From the NCBI RefSeq assembly GCF_001187845.1, contig NZ_CP012160.1, forward strand, positions 2,974,501-3,038,500: a stretch of DNA of 64,000 nt, in the 5' to 3' direction. Origin of the DNA: Octadecabacter temperatus (GTDB lineage: Bacteria > Pseudomonadota > Alphaproteobacteria > Rhodobacterales > Rhodobacteraceae). Positions 9,223 through 18,331 of this stretch are shown here, in pieces. The first letter of the stretch is position 1. Every line of letters begins with the position of its first letter. The notes under the pieces were generated by a model, which did not search any database, was not told the origin of the DNA, and saw only the letters and a list, made by a program, of their open reading frames with translations. The position numbers were made by a program, and so were the translations under genes.

Positions 9223-9909
9223 TCAAGCGACGAGTCGATAACCGCCACTTTCCGTCACCAACAAACGCGCGTTGCTGGGGTCAGGTTCAATTTTCTGACG
9301 AAGACGATAGATATGTGTCTCAAGCGTGTGCGTTGTAACACCCGCATTATAACCCCAAACCTCATGAAGCAGCACATCACGTGCCACGACGCCTTCGGTC
9401 GCGCGGTATAGGAACTTAAGAATATTCGTCTCTTTTTCGGTCAGGCGAATCTTCTTCTCTTCTTCAGTGACCAGCATCTTCTGCGCTGGCTGGAACGTAT
9501 ATGGCCCAAGCGTAAAGACAGCGTCCTCTGATTGCTCATGCGTGCGCAACTGGGCGCGGATACGGGCCAGAAGCACGGGAAACTTGAACGGTTTGGTCAC
9601 GTAATCGTTGGCGCCAGCATCAAGCCCAAGGATCGTATCACTGTCCCCATCATGGCCAGTCAGCATCACAATTGGGCATTTCACGCCTTGCTTGCGCATC
9701 AAGCGGCACAGCTCGCGGCCATCCGTATCGGGAAGCCCGACATCCAAAATCACCAGATCATAAAGCCCTTCTTTGGCTTTCGTCATCGCTTCGGCGCCAT
9801 TGCCTGCTTCAAAGACATCGAAGTCCTCGGTCATAAGCAGTTGCTCACCAAGCGCCTCGCGCAGGTCCTCGTCATCATCGACGAGCAGAATTTTCTTGAG
9901 TTGTGCCAT
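9223..9909 (-). CDS. OmpR/PhoB-type response regulator (orphan; possibly CenR-like)
   Basis: 228 residues. The receiver domain (about 1-120) has the acidic pocket DDDED (from residue 11), phospho-acceptor Asp56 in LDVGLPD, Thr84 in MLTGHD and Lys106 in VTKPFKF. A winged-helix DNA-binding domain follows (about 130-228), with the recognition region THTLETHIYRLRQK and the closing SGGYRLV. No histidine kinase lies nearby. The strongly conserved receiver recalls the essential CenR regulator of cell envelope and division genes in Rhodobacter, but that identity is from memory and needs a search. It diverges from ribA across 153 bases that hold a 24-bp palindrome, and has its own terminator downstream. 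Confidence 0.88.
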   Translation of the reverse strand: MAQLKKILLVDDDEDLREALGEQLLMTEDFDVFEAGNGAEAMTKAKEGLYDLVILDVGLPDTDGRELCRLMRKQGVKCPIVMLTGHDGDSDTILGLDAGANDYVTKPFKFPVLLARIRAQLRTHEQSEDAVFTLGPYTFQPAQKMLVTEEEKKIRLTEKETNILKFLYRATEGVVARDVLLHEVWGYNAGVTTHTLETHIYRLRQKIEPDPSNARLLVTESGGYRLVA

Positions 9910-10019
9910 TACTGGTATCTCCTTCGTTGTACCTTAGATGTGATGAGATACGTATTCACACAAGTTTTATGGCAACTTCTCACGCCGACGTGTCGTTAGC
10001 GGGGTAATTGTTTCAATTT

Positions 10020-10043
10020 CCAACCGATACAGGTATCGGTTGG
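10020..10043. promoter_or_regulatory. perfect 24-bp palindrome in front of ribA
   Basis: Two 11-base arms (CCAACCGATAC and GTATCGGTTGG) are separated by AG. The palindrome ends 19 bases before the ribA start, in the divergent region between ribA and the response-regulator gene. There is no T run after it, so it is not a normal terminator. A dimeric repressor site or a leader hairpin limiting ribA translation are the two obvious readings. Confidence 0.7.
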
Positions 10044-10062
10044 GGGCAATCAGAGGCCAATT

Positions 10063-11157
10063 ATGACATTCCCGACCACCGCTTTGATACCGACTCTGAC
10101 AGAACGCCTCGCCCGCGCGCGCGCCGATCTGGGAATGGGTGTGCCGGTTGTGGTCTGTGATGGCGATCACGCGGTGATGATTTTGGCCGCCGAAACCCTG
10201 ACCGAGCAGCGATTGGCCACGTTGAAGGGGATGGACCCAGTTCTCACGATCACTGCGCACCGTGCCGCGACCCTCAAAGTACCCGCTTACGATGGTGATA
10301 TTGCACGCGTTGCCTTGCCCAATGATGTCGATTTGCGTTGGGTTCGGGCCATGGCTGATCCGGCAGATGACCTAAGCAGCCCGATGAAAGGCCCGTTCAA
10401 ACCCGCGCGCGAAGGTCAAACTGACGTGCACCGTGCGGGAATCGCGCTAACCAAAATGGCGCGTCTATTGCCAGCCTGCGTCGTTGCCCCCCTTGATGAT
10501 GGCTCTGCTTTCGCATCCATGCACGATCTCACACGTCTCGACGCAAAAACCGCGCTCGACACTGATCTCACACCTTTAGACCCCGTTATTTCTGCACGCT
10601 TGCCGCTTGATGTGTCCGAGGCAGGCCGTCTCCACATTTTCCGCCCTGAAGATGGCGCCGAAGAACATTACGCCATTGAGATTGGAAACCCTGATCGCGC
10701 TGCCCCTGTTTTGGCCCGTCTACACTCGGCATGTTTTACCGGGGATGTGCTCGGCAGTCTGAAGTGCGACTGCGGCCCGCAATTGCGCGGTGCGATGGTG
10801 CAAATGGGATCCGAGGGTGCCGGTGTCCTTCTCTATCTCAATCAAGAAGGGCGCGGAATTGGCCTCGCCAACAAGATGCGCGCTTATTCGTTACAGAATC
10901 AGGGTTTTGATACCGTTGAAGCCAATCACCGCCTTGGTTTCGCCGATGATGAACGCGATTTCCGTATTGGCGCTGAGATTCTGCGCAAACTTGGGTTTTC
11001 ACAAGTTCGCCTTCTCACCAACAACCCAGAGAAAATTGCGAAACTCGAAAGCTGCGGCTTAACCGTGACTGAGCGTGTACCCCTCAAAGTTGGTGAAAAC
11101 CGCCACAACCAAGCCTATCTCGCGACGAAGGCTAAGAAATCCGGCCACCTTCTTTAA
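10063..11157 (+). CDS. ribA: GTP cyclohydrolase II with degenerate RibB-like N-terminal domain
   Basis: 364 residues against about 200 for stand-alone RibA. RibA opens GTP to start riboflavin synthesis. The C-terminal half (about 190-364) holds the zinc cysteines (Cys224, Cys235, Cys237 in SACFTGDVLGSLKCDCG) and LNQEGRGIGLANKMRAY. The N-terminal half keeps the outline of DHBP synthase (RibB), for example VPVVVCDGDHAVMI and a KGPFKPAREGQTDVHRAG segment. It lacks the acidic DDEDRENEGD-type metal site and the GHTEA motif, so RibB activity is probably lost. No flavin riboswitch is seen upstream. The 3' end overlaps the convergent EamA gene by four bases. Confidence 0.92.
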   Translation: MTFPTTALIPTLTERLARARADLGMGVPVVVCDGDHAVMILAAETLTEQRLATLKGMDPVLTITAHRAATLKVPAYDGDIARVALPNDVDLRWVRAMADPADDLSSPMKGPFKPAREGQTDVHRAGIALTKMARLLPACVVAPLDDGSAFASMHDLTRLDAKTALDTDLTPLDPVISARLPLDVSEAGRLHIFRPEDGAEEHYAIEIGNPDRAAPVLARLHSACFTGDVLGSLKCDCGPQLRGAMVQMGSEGAGVLLYLNQEGRGIGLANKMRAYSLQNQGFDTVEANHRLGFADDERDFRIGAEILRKLGFSQVRLLTNNPEKIAKLESCGLTVTERVPLKVGENRHNQAYLATKAKKSGHLL

Positions 11158-11999
11158 CGCGCGAACCGAAGTAATACGGCACCGATGAGTGTTAGGAACG
11201 TTGATCCGACCTTAAACAGGTCCAATCGCTCCCCCATAAAGAACACGCCGATGAACAGCGCAAAGATGATGGATGTTTCGCGTAATGCCGTGACCAACGC
11301 GATTGGCGCTTGCATGAAACCCCAAACGACCAGCGCGTATGCACAATAAGATGCGCAACCACCAACAATCAGCACAAATCGTCCTTCAGTCCACAGGCGT
11401 GACAGTGTCCCCGGTTTAGTGACCCGCATAAACGTCGCGAAAATCACAGCGTTGCAAATGGCGGACCACCCGTAAAACCCGACGCCAGTTCCCGCGACGC
11501 GCGCGCCAAGCCCGTCCACCAGTGAATAGCCGGCAATGAAACAGCCCGTCACCGCAGCCAACATAGCCGCTTTGGGGTTTCGCGCACCACCATGCCCGCG
11601 CACCAACCCAAGCGACAGCAACCCTGTGCCGATCAAAACAATCGCCAAAACTTCCTGCCATCCAAGTATCACGTTGAGGAAAGACACAGATACCATTGCG
11701 ACGATCAATGGCGCGATTCCACGCGCGACAGGGTAGACCTGTGTCAAATCGCCAATGCGATAAGAATTCAGCAAAAACACCTGATATCCGAAATGAAGCA
11801 CCAGCGATCCAAGCAAATACGGCCAACACGCTAAATCCGGCATCGGAACGAACAGCAGCCCAATGATGGCAAATGGCAAATGCCCGATTATCACGCCGGC
11901 CATGCTCAGGTGTTTGTCAGCGGCCCCTTTTGCAAGTGCATTCCAACAAGCGTGCAACAAAGCCGCCAAAAGCGTGGTTCCTATAACGATCGTCGGCAT
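11154..11999 (-). CDS. EamA/DMT-family transporter
   Basis: 281 residues, almost entirely hydrophobic, with about ten membrane segments in two EamA-like halves. Typical features are the LHACWNALAKG opening and the LRETSIIFALFIGVFFMGERL region that marks the second repeat. Members export amino acids, nucleosides or other metabolites; the substrate is unknown here. It converges with ribA (4-base overlap) and diverges from the L,D-transpeptidase gene. Confidence 0.85.
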   Translation of the reverse strand: MPTIVIGTTLLAALLHACWNALAKGAADKHLSMAGVIIGHLPFAIIGLLFVPMPDLACWPYLLGSLVLHFGYQVFLLNSYRIGDLTQVYPVARGIAPLIVAMVSVSFLNVILGWQEVLAIVLIGTGLLSLGLVRGHGGARNPKAAMLAAVTGCFIAGYSLVDGLGARVAGTGVGFYGWSAICNAVIFATFMRVTKPGTLSRLWTEGRFVLIVGGCASYCAYALVVWGFMQAPIALVTALRETSIIFALFIGVFFMGERLDLFKVGSTFLTLIGAVLLRFAR

Positions 12000-12075
12000 T
12001 CCGCTCCCCTTTGACGCACATTAGGCCCAGCAGAGCAGCTTGAACAACCCGCGCAGTTCTGCTCAATCTCGCGGT

Positions 12076-12570
12076 ATGAAACCCACTGATCTTGTCGTCA
12101 CTCCAACCCATTTACGGTTTTTGAACCGCAAGTTCCCCTGTTCAATCGGCAAGGGTGGTATTCGCGATGATAAGAAAGAAGGGGACGGCGCAACGCCGCG
12201 CGGAACGCATAACCTTGTTGGCGTTCTGTATCGCCCTGACAGGATTGAAAAGCCAACCGATCGCGCAAAGCCAATTCACCCCCGCGATTTGTGGTCCGAT
12301 GACCCGTCCCAACCTGACTATAATCAACAGGTCCAAGCGCCCTATATATATAGCCATGAAAAATTGCGCCGAGCGGACCCGCTGTATAACCTCGTTATTC
12401 TGACGGATTGGAACTGGCCGAACGCCGTAAAAGACCGCGGATCAGCGATCTTCATTCACCGCTGGCGCAAACCCGGTCACCCGACAGAAGGGTGCATTGG
12501 CCTAAGACCTGCGGACCTTGCATGGATCGCTCCACGCCTTTCGCCAACAACGCGTCTAATCGTGCTTTAG
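12076..12570 (+). CDS. L,D-transpeptidase (YkuD) family protein
   Basis: 164 residues from the ATG at 12076. YkuD enzymes cross-link peptidoglycan or attach proteins to it using a catalytic cysteine. The motif runs from His128 (FIHRW) to Cys140 in PTEGCIGL, matching the HX(n)[ST]xGC pattern, with Ile in place of the usual basic residue after the Cys. No signal peptide is visible at this start; the 12 extra codons of the longer frame do not create one either. Many short alphaproteobacterial members share this feature and may act on precursors or have another role. It converges with yggS (4-base overlap). Confidence 0.8.
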   Translation: MKPTDLVVTPTHLRFLNRKFPCSIGKGGIRDDKKEGDGATPRGTHNLVGVLYRPDRIEKPTDRAKPIHPRDLWSDDPSQPDYNQQVQAPYIYSHEKLRRADPLYNLVILTDWNWPNAVKDRGSAIFIHRWRKPGHPTEGCIGLRPADLAWIAPRLSPTTRLIVL

Positions 12571-13226
12571 CCCGCAGGCGGTACACGATCCCCAAAGATC
12601 GCCGAACCTACGCGCACATGGGTCGCCCCAAGCGCCACAGCGGTTTCAAAATCACCCGACATGCCCATCGACAGGCCCGTAAGCCCATTGCGCGCCGCGA
12701 TTTCACCAAGCAACGCGAAATGCTTTGCGGCCTTTTCACCAACTGGTGGAATACACATCAACCCGCGCACAGGCAGGTCCATCGCGACGGCCTCAGCCAC
12801 AAACGCATCTGCATCGGCAGGCAAAACACCCGCCTTCTGCGGCTCTTCTCCGGTGTTCACCTGTATATAGAGATCAGGACACGCCCCCATTTCCTGCGCC
12901 AGTCGCGCGAATGTCTTGGCGAGCTTTGGGCGGTCCAGTGTATGAATAGATTGCGCCAGTTCCATCGCTTGGCGGGCCTTATTGGTCTGCAGCGGGCCAA
13001 TAAGGTGCAGATCGATTCCCTCAAACTCCTCACGAAACGCAGGCCACTTACCAGCGGCCTCCTGCACACGGTTCTCACCAAACACGCGGTGCCCCTGTTC
13101 GAGAATCGCTTGGACGCGTTCATTCGGTTGCACCTTTGAGACCGCAATAAGCTGGGTACTTCCCGCAGCGCGCCCTGCCTTCTCTTCTGCGGATCTGATC
13201 CGGTCCTTTATATCTTGCAGGGCCAT
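12567..13226 (-). CDS. yggS: YggS/PLPBP family pyridoxal-phosphate homeostasis protein
   Basis: 219 residues, single TIM-barrel domain. The PLP lysine is Lys31 in IAVSKVQP. Other family motifs are FGENRVQE, LHLIGPLQTNK and the closing VRVGSAIFG. Family members bind PLP without known enzymatic activity and balance B6 pools and amino-acid metabolism. AGGAGG stands 6 bases before the ATG. Confidence 0.93.
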   Translation of the reverse strand: MALQDIKDRIRSAEEKAGRAAGSTQLIAVSKVQPNERVQAILEQGHRVFGENRVQEAAGKWPAFREEFEGIDLHLIGPLQTNKARQAMELAQSIHTLDRPKLAKTFARLAQEMGACPDLYIQVNTGEEPQKAGVLPADADAFVAEAVAMDLPVRGLMCIPPVGEKAAKHFALLGEIAARNGLTGLSMGMSGDFETAVALGATHVRVGSAIFGDRVPPAG

Positions 13227-13424
13227 AGCAACCTCCTGATTACGTGGCGTGTTTTGTGTTTCACTTTGACATAGGCCGTTATTAGAGGGCTGTCATGGCC
13301 TGATTACCCCATATCGGTGTGTGGCACGTCTGCATCATTTTCACAGCGGGTCGGTTTTCAGGGGCCAAATTCCTTGAGTGTGCAAGGCTTTGGGCGCAAA
13401 CAGCCTTCAATGCTAGTTGAACTG

Positions 13425-13441
13425 GCATTCTCGAAGAATGC
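13425..13441 (+). promoter_or_regulatory. small hairpin in the porin 5' leader
   Basis: GCATTCT-CGA-AGAATGC forms a 7-bp stem with a three-base loop, ending 19 bases before the porin ATG and just before its GAGGAA ribosome site. Leader hairpins at this place often stabilise abundant porin messages. The 234-base gap 13227-13460 otherwise shows no gene and no clear promoter that I can defend. Confidence 0.4.
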
Positions 13442-13460
13442 AAACACGAGGAATTACACA

Positions 13461-14600
13461 ATGAAAAAGATCCTACTCACAACAGCACTCGTTGGCTTCG
13501 CCGGCGTAGCAGCTGCTGACGGCCACCTTGGCGTCACTTTCTCCGGTGATGCGAACCTTGGCTACAACGACTTCGACAACACATCCACAGATGACAACTT
13601 CGGCTTCTACTCCGAGCTGGACGTCACAATCGGTTTCGCAGCTGAACTGGACAACGGCCTCGTAGCTGCTGCGTCCATCGACCTCGAAGACCTCGCATCT
13701 GGCACTGGCAACTGGGGCGATTCTTACGAACTGTCCCTGACAAACGACACAGCTGGTCTGTACTACGGCGACACAAACTTCGCAGCACAGAACGTCTGGG
13801 TTTCTGCAGGCGACATGGAGTCTGACAGCTTCTCCGAAGCTGACGGCGAAGAAGCACTTCGCGGCGAAATGGCATTCGGCGCAGTTTCCGCTCAGGTTTC
13901 CTACGTGTTGGGTGATGCAGCTAACGTTCGCAACTCCGTAAACGGCGTTAGCGATCTTGAGCAGCTGTCCATCGGTGCATCTGCAGACTTCGGCAACTTC
14001 AACGTTGTAATGGCATACCAGGAAGCACTTTCTGCTGCAGGCGCAACTATTTACGACGCCGCAAACGGTGACTTCAACGAAGGCGAAGTCTTCGGTCTTT
14101 CCGTTGGTACATCCTTCGCTGGTGCAGACGTTCGTCTTGCTTACGCTGAGCGTTCTGACGATGTTGGCGATTCCTCCGGTGTCTCCTCTGACTCCATCGG
14201 TGTAAGCGTTGCTTACCCATTCGGCCCAGTAACAGCGACAGCTTACTACGTTTCTGAATCTGCTGCGGCTGGCGACAACTGGGGCATCAACCTTGCTTAC
14301 GCAAACGGTCCAGTTGCAGTTGCTCTTGACTACCAGGACGACCAAGGCACAGCTAAGTGGGGCCTCGAGGGTTCCTATGACGTCGGTAACGGCATCATGG
14401 TTTACGCTGGTTACCTGGACAACGCCGGTTTGGCAGGCAGCGATCGTTACTACGTTGCTGGTGAGTACGACCTCGGTTCCGGTGCGTCTTTGCTCGTATC
14501 CTACGCTGATGACTCCGACTTGACTAACGACGCTGGCGACGAAATCGGCGCTAACGACTACCAGGTTGGTACAACTGTTGAGATCTCCTTCGCGTTCTAA
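13461..14600 (+). CDS. outer-membrane porin (Rhodobacter porin type)
   Basis: 379 residues. A signal peptide (MKKILLTTALVGFAGVAAA, cut before DGHLG) precedes alternating amphipathic beta-strands, with many Tyr/Gly/Asp pairs and a terminal phenylalanine (ISFAF), the outer-membrane insertion signal. It forms a trimeric diffusion channel. The ATG at 13461 is chosen because GAGGAA lies 7 bases upstream; the open frame extends 48 codons further without signal-peptide character. Codon use is strikingly uniform (gac, ttc, gca, tcc), as in highly expressed genes, and a strong terminator follows. Confidence 0.95.
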   Translation: MKKILLTTALVGFAGVAAADGHLGVTFSGDANLGYNDFDNTSTDDNFGFYSELDVTIGFAAELDNGLVAAASIDLEDLASGTGNWGDSYELSLTNDTAGLYYGDTNFAAQNVWVSAGDMESDSFSEADGEEALRGEMAFGAVSAQVSYVLGDAANVRNSVNGVSDLEQLSIGASADFGNFNVVMAYQEALSAAGATIYDAANGDFNEGEVFGLSVGTSFAGADVRLAYAERSDDVGDSSGVSSDSIGVSVAYPFGPVTATAYYVSESAAAGDNWGINLAYANGPVAVALDYQDDQGTAKWGLEGSYDVGNGIMVYAGYLDNAGLAGSDRYYVAGEYDLGSGASLLVSYADDSDLTNDAGDEIGANDYQVGTTVEISFAF

Positions 14601-14627
14601 TTGAACCGAATATATCTCTAAAGTATT

Positions 14628-14662
14628 GGGCGGTTCCTTCGGGAGCCGCCCTTTCTTGTTTT
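14628..14662 (+). terminator. intrinsic terminator of the porin gene
   Basis: GGGCGGTTCC and GGAGCCGCCC form a 10-bp stem (one G-U pair) closed by a stable C(TTCG)G tetraloop, followed by CTTTCTTGTTTT. Confidence 0.9.
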
Positions 14663-14760
14663 AGGCCTCGTTTCCTCCGCATCGCGATAACCTCGGGTCT
14701 TGTGGCACCTGCCCCCCTTCGCTACACATTTGCCAAGCAAAAAGCGCAAGGGACGACCCC

Positions 14761-15228
14761 GTGACCGGATTTAAGAAACGCATTCGCATGACTTTTGGAA
14801 TTGGCCTGATCGCCACGCTATCCGCGTGCGGCGGTTCTGGTAGTAATCCGTTCGGATCAATCGGCAGCTTGGGTGGCGGCGGTGACGCAAACGCGACCAC
14901 CACGCAAGCCACCCGTACACGTGGCGCTGAAAGCGTTGCCGTGAACCGCTATCTCTGGGCCGCGTCCTTGGATGTGCTCAGCTTCTTGCCTGTCGAATCC
15001 GTCGATCCGTTCACTGGCGTAATCGTTATGGGATACGGCACACCACCCGGTGGCAGCCGCGCTTACCGCGCCACGATCTACCTCACCGATCCTGCACTTG
15101 ATGCGCGCTCCCTCAATGTTGCGCTTCTCACGCGTTCTGGTCCTGCTGCAGCAGAAACCACCCGCGCGATTGAGGATGCAATTCTTTCACGCGCGCGCCA
15201 AATTCGCATCGCAGACGGCGCACTGTAA
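14761..15228 (+). CDS. DUF3576 lipoprotein
   Basis: 155 residues. A hydrophobic leader ends in the lipobox LSAC, so the mature protein begins at Cys and is probably anchored to a membrane in the envelope. The body (SVAVNRYLWAASLDVLSFLP, then GVIVMGYG) is DUF3576, a family nearly always found just upstream of leuS in alphaproteobacteria. The GTG at 14761 has GGGA eight bases upstream, whereas the ATG at 14788 has no ribosome site. Function unknown; neighbour LptE suggests an envelope role. Confidence 0.85.
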   Translation: MTGFKKRIRMTFGIGLIATLSACGGSGSNPFGSIGSLGGGGDANATTTQATRTRGAESVAVNRYLWAASLDVLSFLPVESVDPFTGVIVMGYGTPPGGSRAYRATIYLTDPALDARSLNVALLTRSGPAAAETTRAIEDAILSRARQIRIADGAL

Positions 15229-15255
15229 ATCAGGCGCAACCCACAGTTTTTCAGG

Positions 15256-15286
15256 CGCCGGGTCCAGCACCCGGCGTTCGCTTTTT
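15256..15286 (+). terminator. hairpin between the DUF3576 gene and leuS
   Basis: CGCCGGGT and ACCCGGCG (8-bp stem, 5-base loop) are followed by TTCGCTTTTT. It may be a full terminator or a partial attenuator before leuS, whose ATG is 12 bases further on. Confidence 0.55.
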
Positions 15287-15297
15287 AAGGACACGAC

Positions 15298-17853
15298 ATG
15301 TCGCAATACTCACCCTCCGAAATCGAAGCAAAGTGGCAGGCCGCTTGGGGCAAGGCCGAGACATTCAAGGCCGTCCGCAGTGACGACAAACCCAAGTACT
15401 ACGTGCTTGAGATGTTCCCCTACCCGTCCGGCCGCATCCACATCGGGCACGTGCGTAACTACACAATGGGCGACGTGATTGCGCGCTATAAGCTGGCGAC
15501 AGGTCATAACGTGCTGCACCCGATGGGCTTTGACGCCTTTGGTATGCCCGCCGAAAACGCGGCGATGGCATCTGGTGGTCACCCCAAGGATTGGACCTAC
15601 CAAAACATCGACGACATGGTCGCACAGATGAAGCCGCTGGGCCTCGGGATCGACTGGGACCGCATGTTTGCGACCTGTGATCCTGAATACTACGGCCAGC
15701 AGCAGGCCTTGTTCATCGACATGCTTGATGCAGGCATGATTGACCGCAAGAACGCGACTGTGAACTGGGATCCGGTCGATATGACCGTTCTGGCCAACGA
15801 GCAGGTCATCGACGGCAAAGGCTGGCGTTCGGGTGCCGAGGTTGAGCGCAAAGACCTGACACAGTGGTTCTTCAAGATCTCCGATTACGCGGATGAGCTG
15901 CTTGAAGCGCTGGATGGTTTGGATAACTGGCCTGCCAAAGTGCGCCTGATGCAGGAAAACTGGATCGGCAAGTCACGCGGTCTGCAATTCTCGTTCTCGA
16001 TGGTCGAAGGCATCGGCGCGCATGACCGCGTTGAGGTTTACACGACCCGTCCAGACACTCTGATGGGCGCGTCTTTCGTCGGTATTTCCCCCGATCACCC
16101 GCTCGCCAAAGAGCTTGAGCAAGACAACGCAGAAATCGCCAGGTTCAACGCTGAATGCCGCAAAGGTGGCACAACGGCTGAGGCGTTGGAAAAGGCTGAA
16201 AAGCTTGGCTTTGATACCGGTCTGCGCGTTCGCCATCCGTTTGATACGTCTTGGGAATTGCCTGTCTACATCGCCAACTTCATCATGATGGACTACGGCA
16301 CGGGCGCGATTTTCGGCTGCCCTGCCCATGATCAACGCGACTTCGATTTCGCCAAGAAATACGAGTTGCCGATCATCCCGACGTTCTTGCCGAATGAAGA
16401 CAGCGACCCAGAACTGACCGAAGCCTTTGTGCCAACCAAGACTGACATGGTTCACTGGCTGACCCCATTTGCATGGGATCCAGCAACCAACGGCGAAGAT
16501 GCGATCAATGCTGCGGTAGATTTCTGTGAAGCTAACGGCGTTGGCCAAGGTGTTACCAAGTTCCGCTTGCGCGATTGGGGTCTAAGCCGCCAGCGCTATT
16601 GGGGTGCCCCAATCCCAGTTGTTCATTGCGACAGCTGTGGCGTGGTGCCCGAGAAGAAAGAGAACCTGCCGGTTGAGCTGCCTTATGATGTGTCTTTCGA
16701 CATTCCGGGCAACCCGCTGGACCGCCATCCGACATGGCGGAATGTTCCTTGCCCAGCTTGTGGTAAGCCCGCCCTGCGCGAAACCGACACGATGGATACT
16801 TTCGTAGATTCCAGCTGGTATTTCGCCCGCTTTACTGCACCCCATGCAGCAACACCTACGGAAAAGGCCGACGCTGAGTACTGGATGAATGTCGATCAAT
16901 ACATCGGTGGTATCGAGCACGCGATCTTGCACCTGCTTTACTCGCGCTTCTTCGCCCGTGCGATGCACAAGACAGGCCACTTGCCTGCAACAGCGATTGA
17001 GCCGTTTGATGCATTATTCACCCAAGGCATGGTGACACACGCGATTTTCAAGACCGACGGCGCTGATGGTCGCCCTGTTTACCACTATCCTGAAGCAGTT
17101 GAGCTACGCGATGGTGGCGGGTTCTTGAAAGATGGAACGCAGGTCGACATCATCCCGTCCGCCAAAATGTCCAAATCAAAGAACAACGTTGTCGACCCAG
17201 TGGCGATCATTGATCAGTACGGCGCAGACACTGCGCGTTGGTTCGTTCTGTCCGATTCCCCTCCGGAACGGGACGTGGAATGGACGGCATCCGGTGCAGA
17301 AGCGACCCACAAACACCTGTCACGTGTCCACCGCATCGCTTGTGAAATTGCAGACAACACAGGCGCCTCTAACAATCAGGACGAAGCCCTGCTGCGCGAT
17401 ATGCACAAAGCTATTCATGACGTCACCCAAGGCGTGGAATCCTTTGGCTTCAACGCATCTATCGCAAAGCTTTACGGCTTCACGGGTGCAATTGCGAAAT
17501 CCAAGGCGGGTGGCGACGCCAAGCGCCAAGCCATGAAAACCCTCGCGCAGCTGATGTCCCCAATGACACCGCACTTGGCCGAAGACATCTGGGCAATGCT
17601 CGGTGGTGAAGGTCTTATCGCCAACGCGCCATGGCCAGTCGCAGACGAGGACATGTTGGTTGAAGACACCATCACCATGCCAATCCAGATCAATGGCAAA
17701 CGTCGGTCTGAACTTGCCGTTCCAAAGGACATGAGCAAGGAAGAGGTTGAAAAACTCGCGCTGGCGGATGAGGCTGTCGTTAAGGCATTGGAGGGCAACG
17801 CGCCCAAAAAGCTGATCGTTGTACCGGGCCGGATTATCAATGTTGTCATCTGA
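15298..17853 (+). CDS. leuS: leucyl-tRNA synthetase
   Basis: 851 residues, full length. It charges tRNA-Leu. The HIGH motif is at residues 48-51 ([14 protein letters not shown]) and KMSKS at 623-627. Between them lies the CP1 editing domain with its threonine-rich region ([13 protein letters not shown]) and a CxxC zinc-type pair ([18 protein letters not shown]). The insert and C-terminal anticodon domain are intact. It heads a leuS-lptE-holA run with overlapping or abutting genes. Confidence 0.98.
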   Translation: MSQYSPSEIEAKWQAAWGKAETFKAVRSDDKPKYYVLEMFPYPSGRIHIGHVRNYTMGDVIARYKLATGHNVLHPMGFDAFGMPAENAAMASGGHPKDWTYQNIDDMVAQMKPLGLGIDWDRMFATCDPEYYGQQQALFIDMLDAGMIDRKNATVNWDPVDMTVLANEQVIDGKGWRSGAEVERKDLTQWFFKISDYADELLEALDGLDNWPAKVRLMQENWIGKSRGLQFSFSMVEGIGAHDRVEVYTTRPDTLMGASFVGISPDHPLAKELEQDNAEIARFNAECRKGGTTAEALEKAEKLGFDTGLRVRHPFDTSWELPVYIANFIMMDYGTGAIFGCPAHDQRDFDFAKKYELPIIPTFLPNEDSDPELTEAFVPTKTDMVHWLTPFAWDPATNGEDAINAAVDFCEANGVGQGVTKFRLRDWGLSRQRYWGAPIPVVHCDSCGVVPEKKENLPVELPYDVSFDIPGNPLDRHPTWRNVPCPACGKPALRETDTMDTFVDSSWYFARFTAPHAATPTEKADAEYWMNVDQYIGGIEHAILHLLYSRFFARAMHKTGHLPATAIEPFDALFTQGMVTHAIFKTDGADGRPVYHYPEAVELRDGGGFLKDGTQVDIIPSAKMSKSKNNVVDPVAIIDQYGADTARWFVLSDSPPERDVEWTASGAEATHKHLSRVHRIACEIADNTGASNNQDEALLRDMHKAIHDVTQGVESFGFNASIAKLYGFTGAIAKSKAGGDAKRQAMKTLAQLMSPMTPHLAEDIWAMLGGEGLIANAPWPVADEDMLVEDTITMPIQINGKRRSELAVPKDMSKEEVEKLALADEAVVKALEGNAPKKLIVVPGRIINVVI

Positions 17854-18328
17854 CAGACGTAAATTTCTAGGTGTACTTGCCGCTTTGCCGTTGGCGGGCT
17901 GCGGGTTTACACCTGTCTATGGCACCGACGGTTCAGCGCGGACGCTACGTGGCCGCATTGCGTATCGCGCCCCTGATACGCCTGAAGGTTTCCGACTACG
18001 TACGCGCCTTGAAGATCGCCTCGGGCGGGTTGAACAAGGTGATTATTTGCTCACAGTTCAGCTTGAGATCGAGGAAGAGGCGGTCGTGATCTCGTCCGCG
18101 CAGGACATCAACCGCTTCAATCTACCGGGCAAGGCGACATGGGAACTGACAGAACCGGGGAATGATACCCCGCTTGCGTCAGGAACCGCGGAAACCTTTA
18201 CCGCATATTCCGCGTTTGGGACCACCGTCGCGACGCGTGAGGCGCAAGACGACGCCCGTGACCGTCTGGCCTTCGCTTTGGCCGACCTGATTGTGACAGA
18301 CATTATCGTTGCTTCGGCGGGCCGTTAG
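17840..18328 (+). CDS. lptE: LPS-assembly lipoprotein LptE
   Basis: 162 residues. A leader with a lipobox (LPLAGC) is followed by GFTPVYG, the standard start of mature LptE, which plugs the LptD barrel and helps place LPS in the outer leaflet. A twin-arginine-like RRKFLG occurs in the leader but lipoprotein export by Sec is the usual route. The ATG at 17840 overlaps the end of leuS by 14 bases. The order leuS-lptE-holA is conserved in alphaproteobacteria and supports the name more than the low sequence conservation does. Confidence 0.88.
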   Translation: MLSSDRRKFLGVLAALPLAGCGFTPVYGTDGSARTLRGRIAYRAPDTPEGFRLRTRLEDRLGRVEQGDYLLTVQLEIEEEAVVISSAQDINRFNLPGKATWELTEPGNDTPLASGTAETFTAYSAFGTTVATREAQDDARDRLAFALADLIVTDIIVASAGR

Positions 18329-18331
18329 GTC

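Noticed and set aside
10020-10043. The long palindrome before ribA as an intrinsic terminator or flavin riboswitch
   Set aside because: No T run follows, no gene reads into it from the left on the plus strand, and none of the conserved FMN-aptamer blocks are seen.
12408-13139. A 243-codon plus-strand frame over the L,D-transpeptidase end and yggS
   Set aside because: It crosses two well-supported genes on both strands and its product is Arg/His-rich without domain character.
13473-14345. A 290-codon open frame on the minus strand inside the porin gene
   Set aside because: It is an antisense shadow caused by the porin's uniform codon use; the product is Cys/Val-rich with no start signal, while the plus-strand porin is certain.
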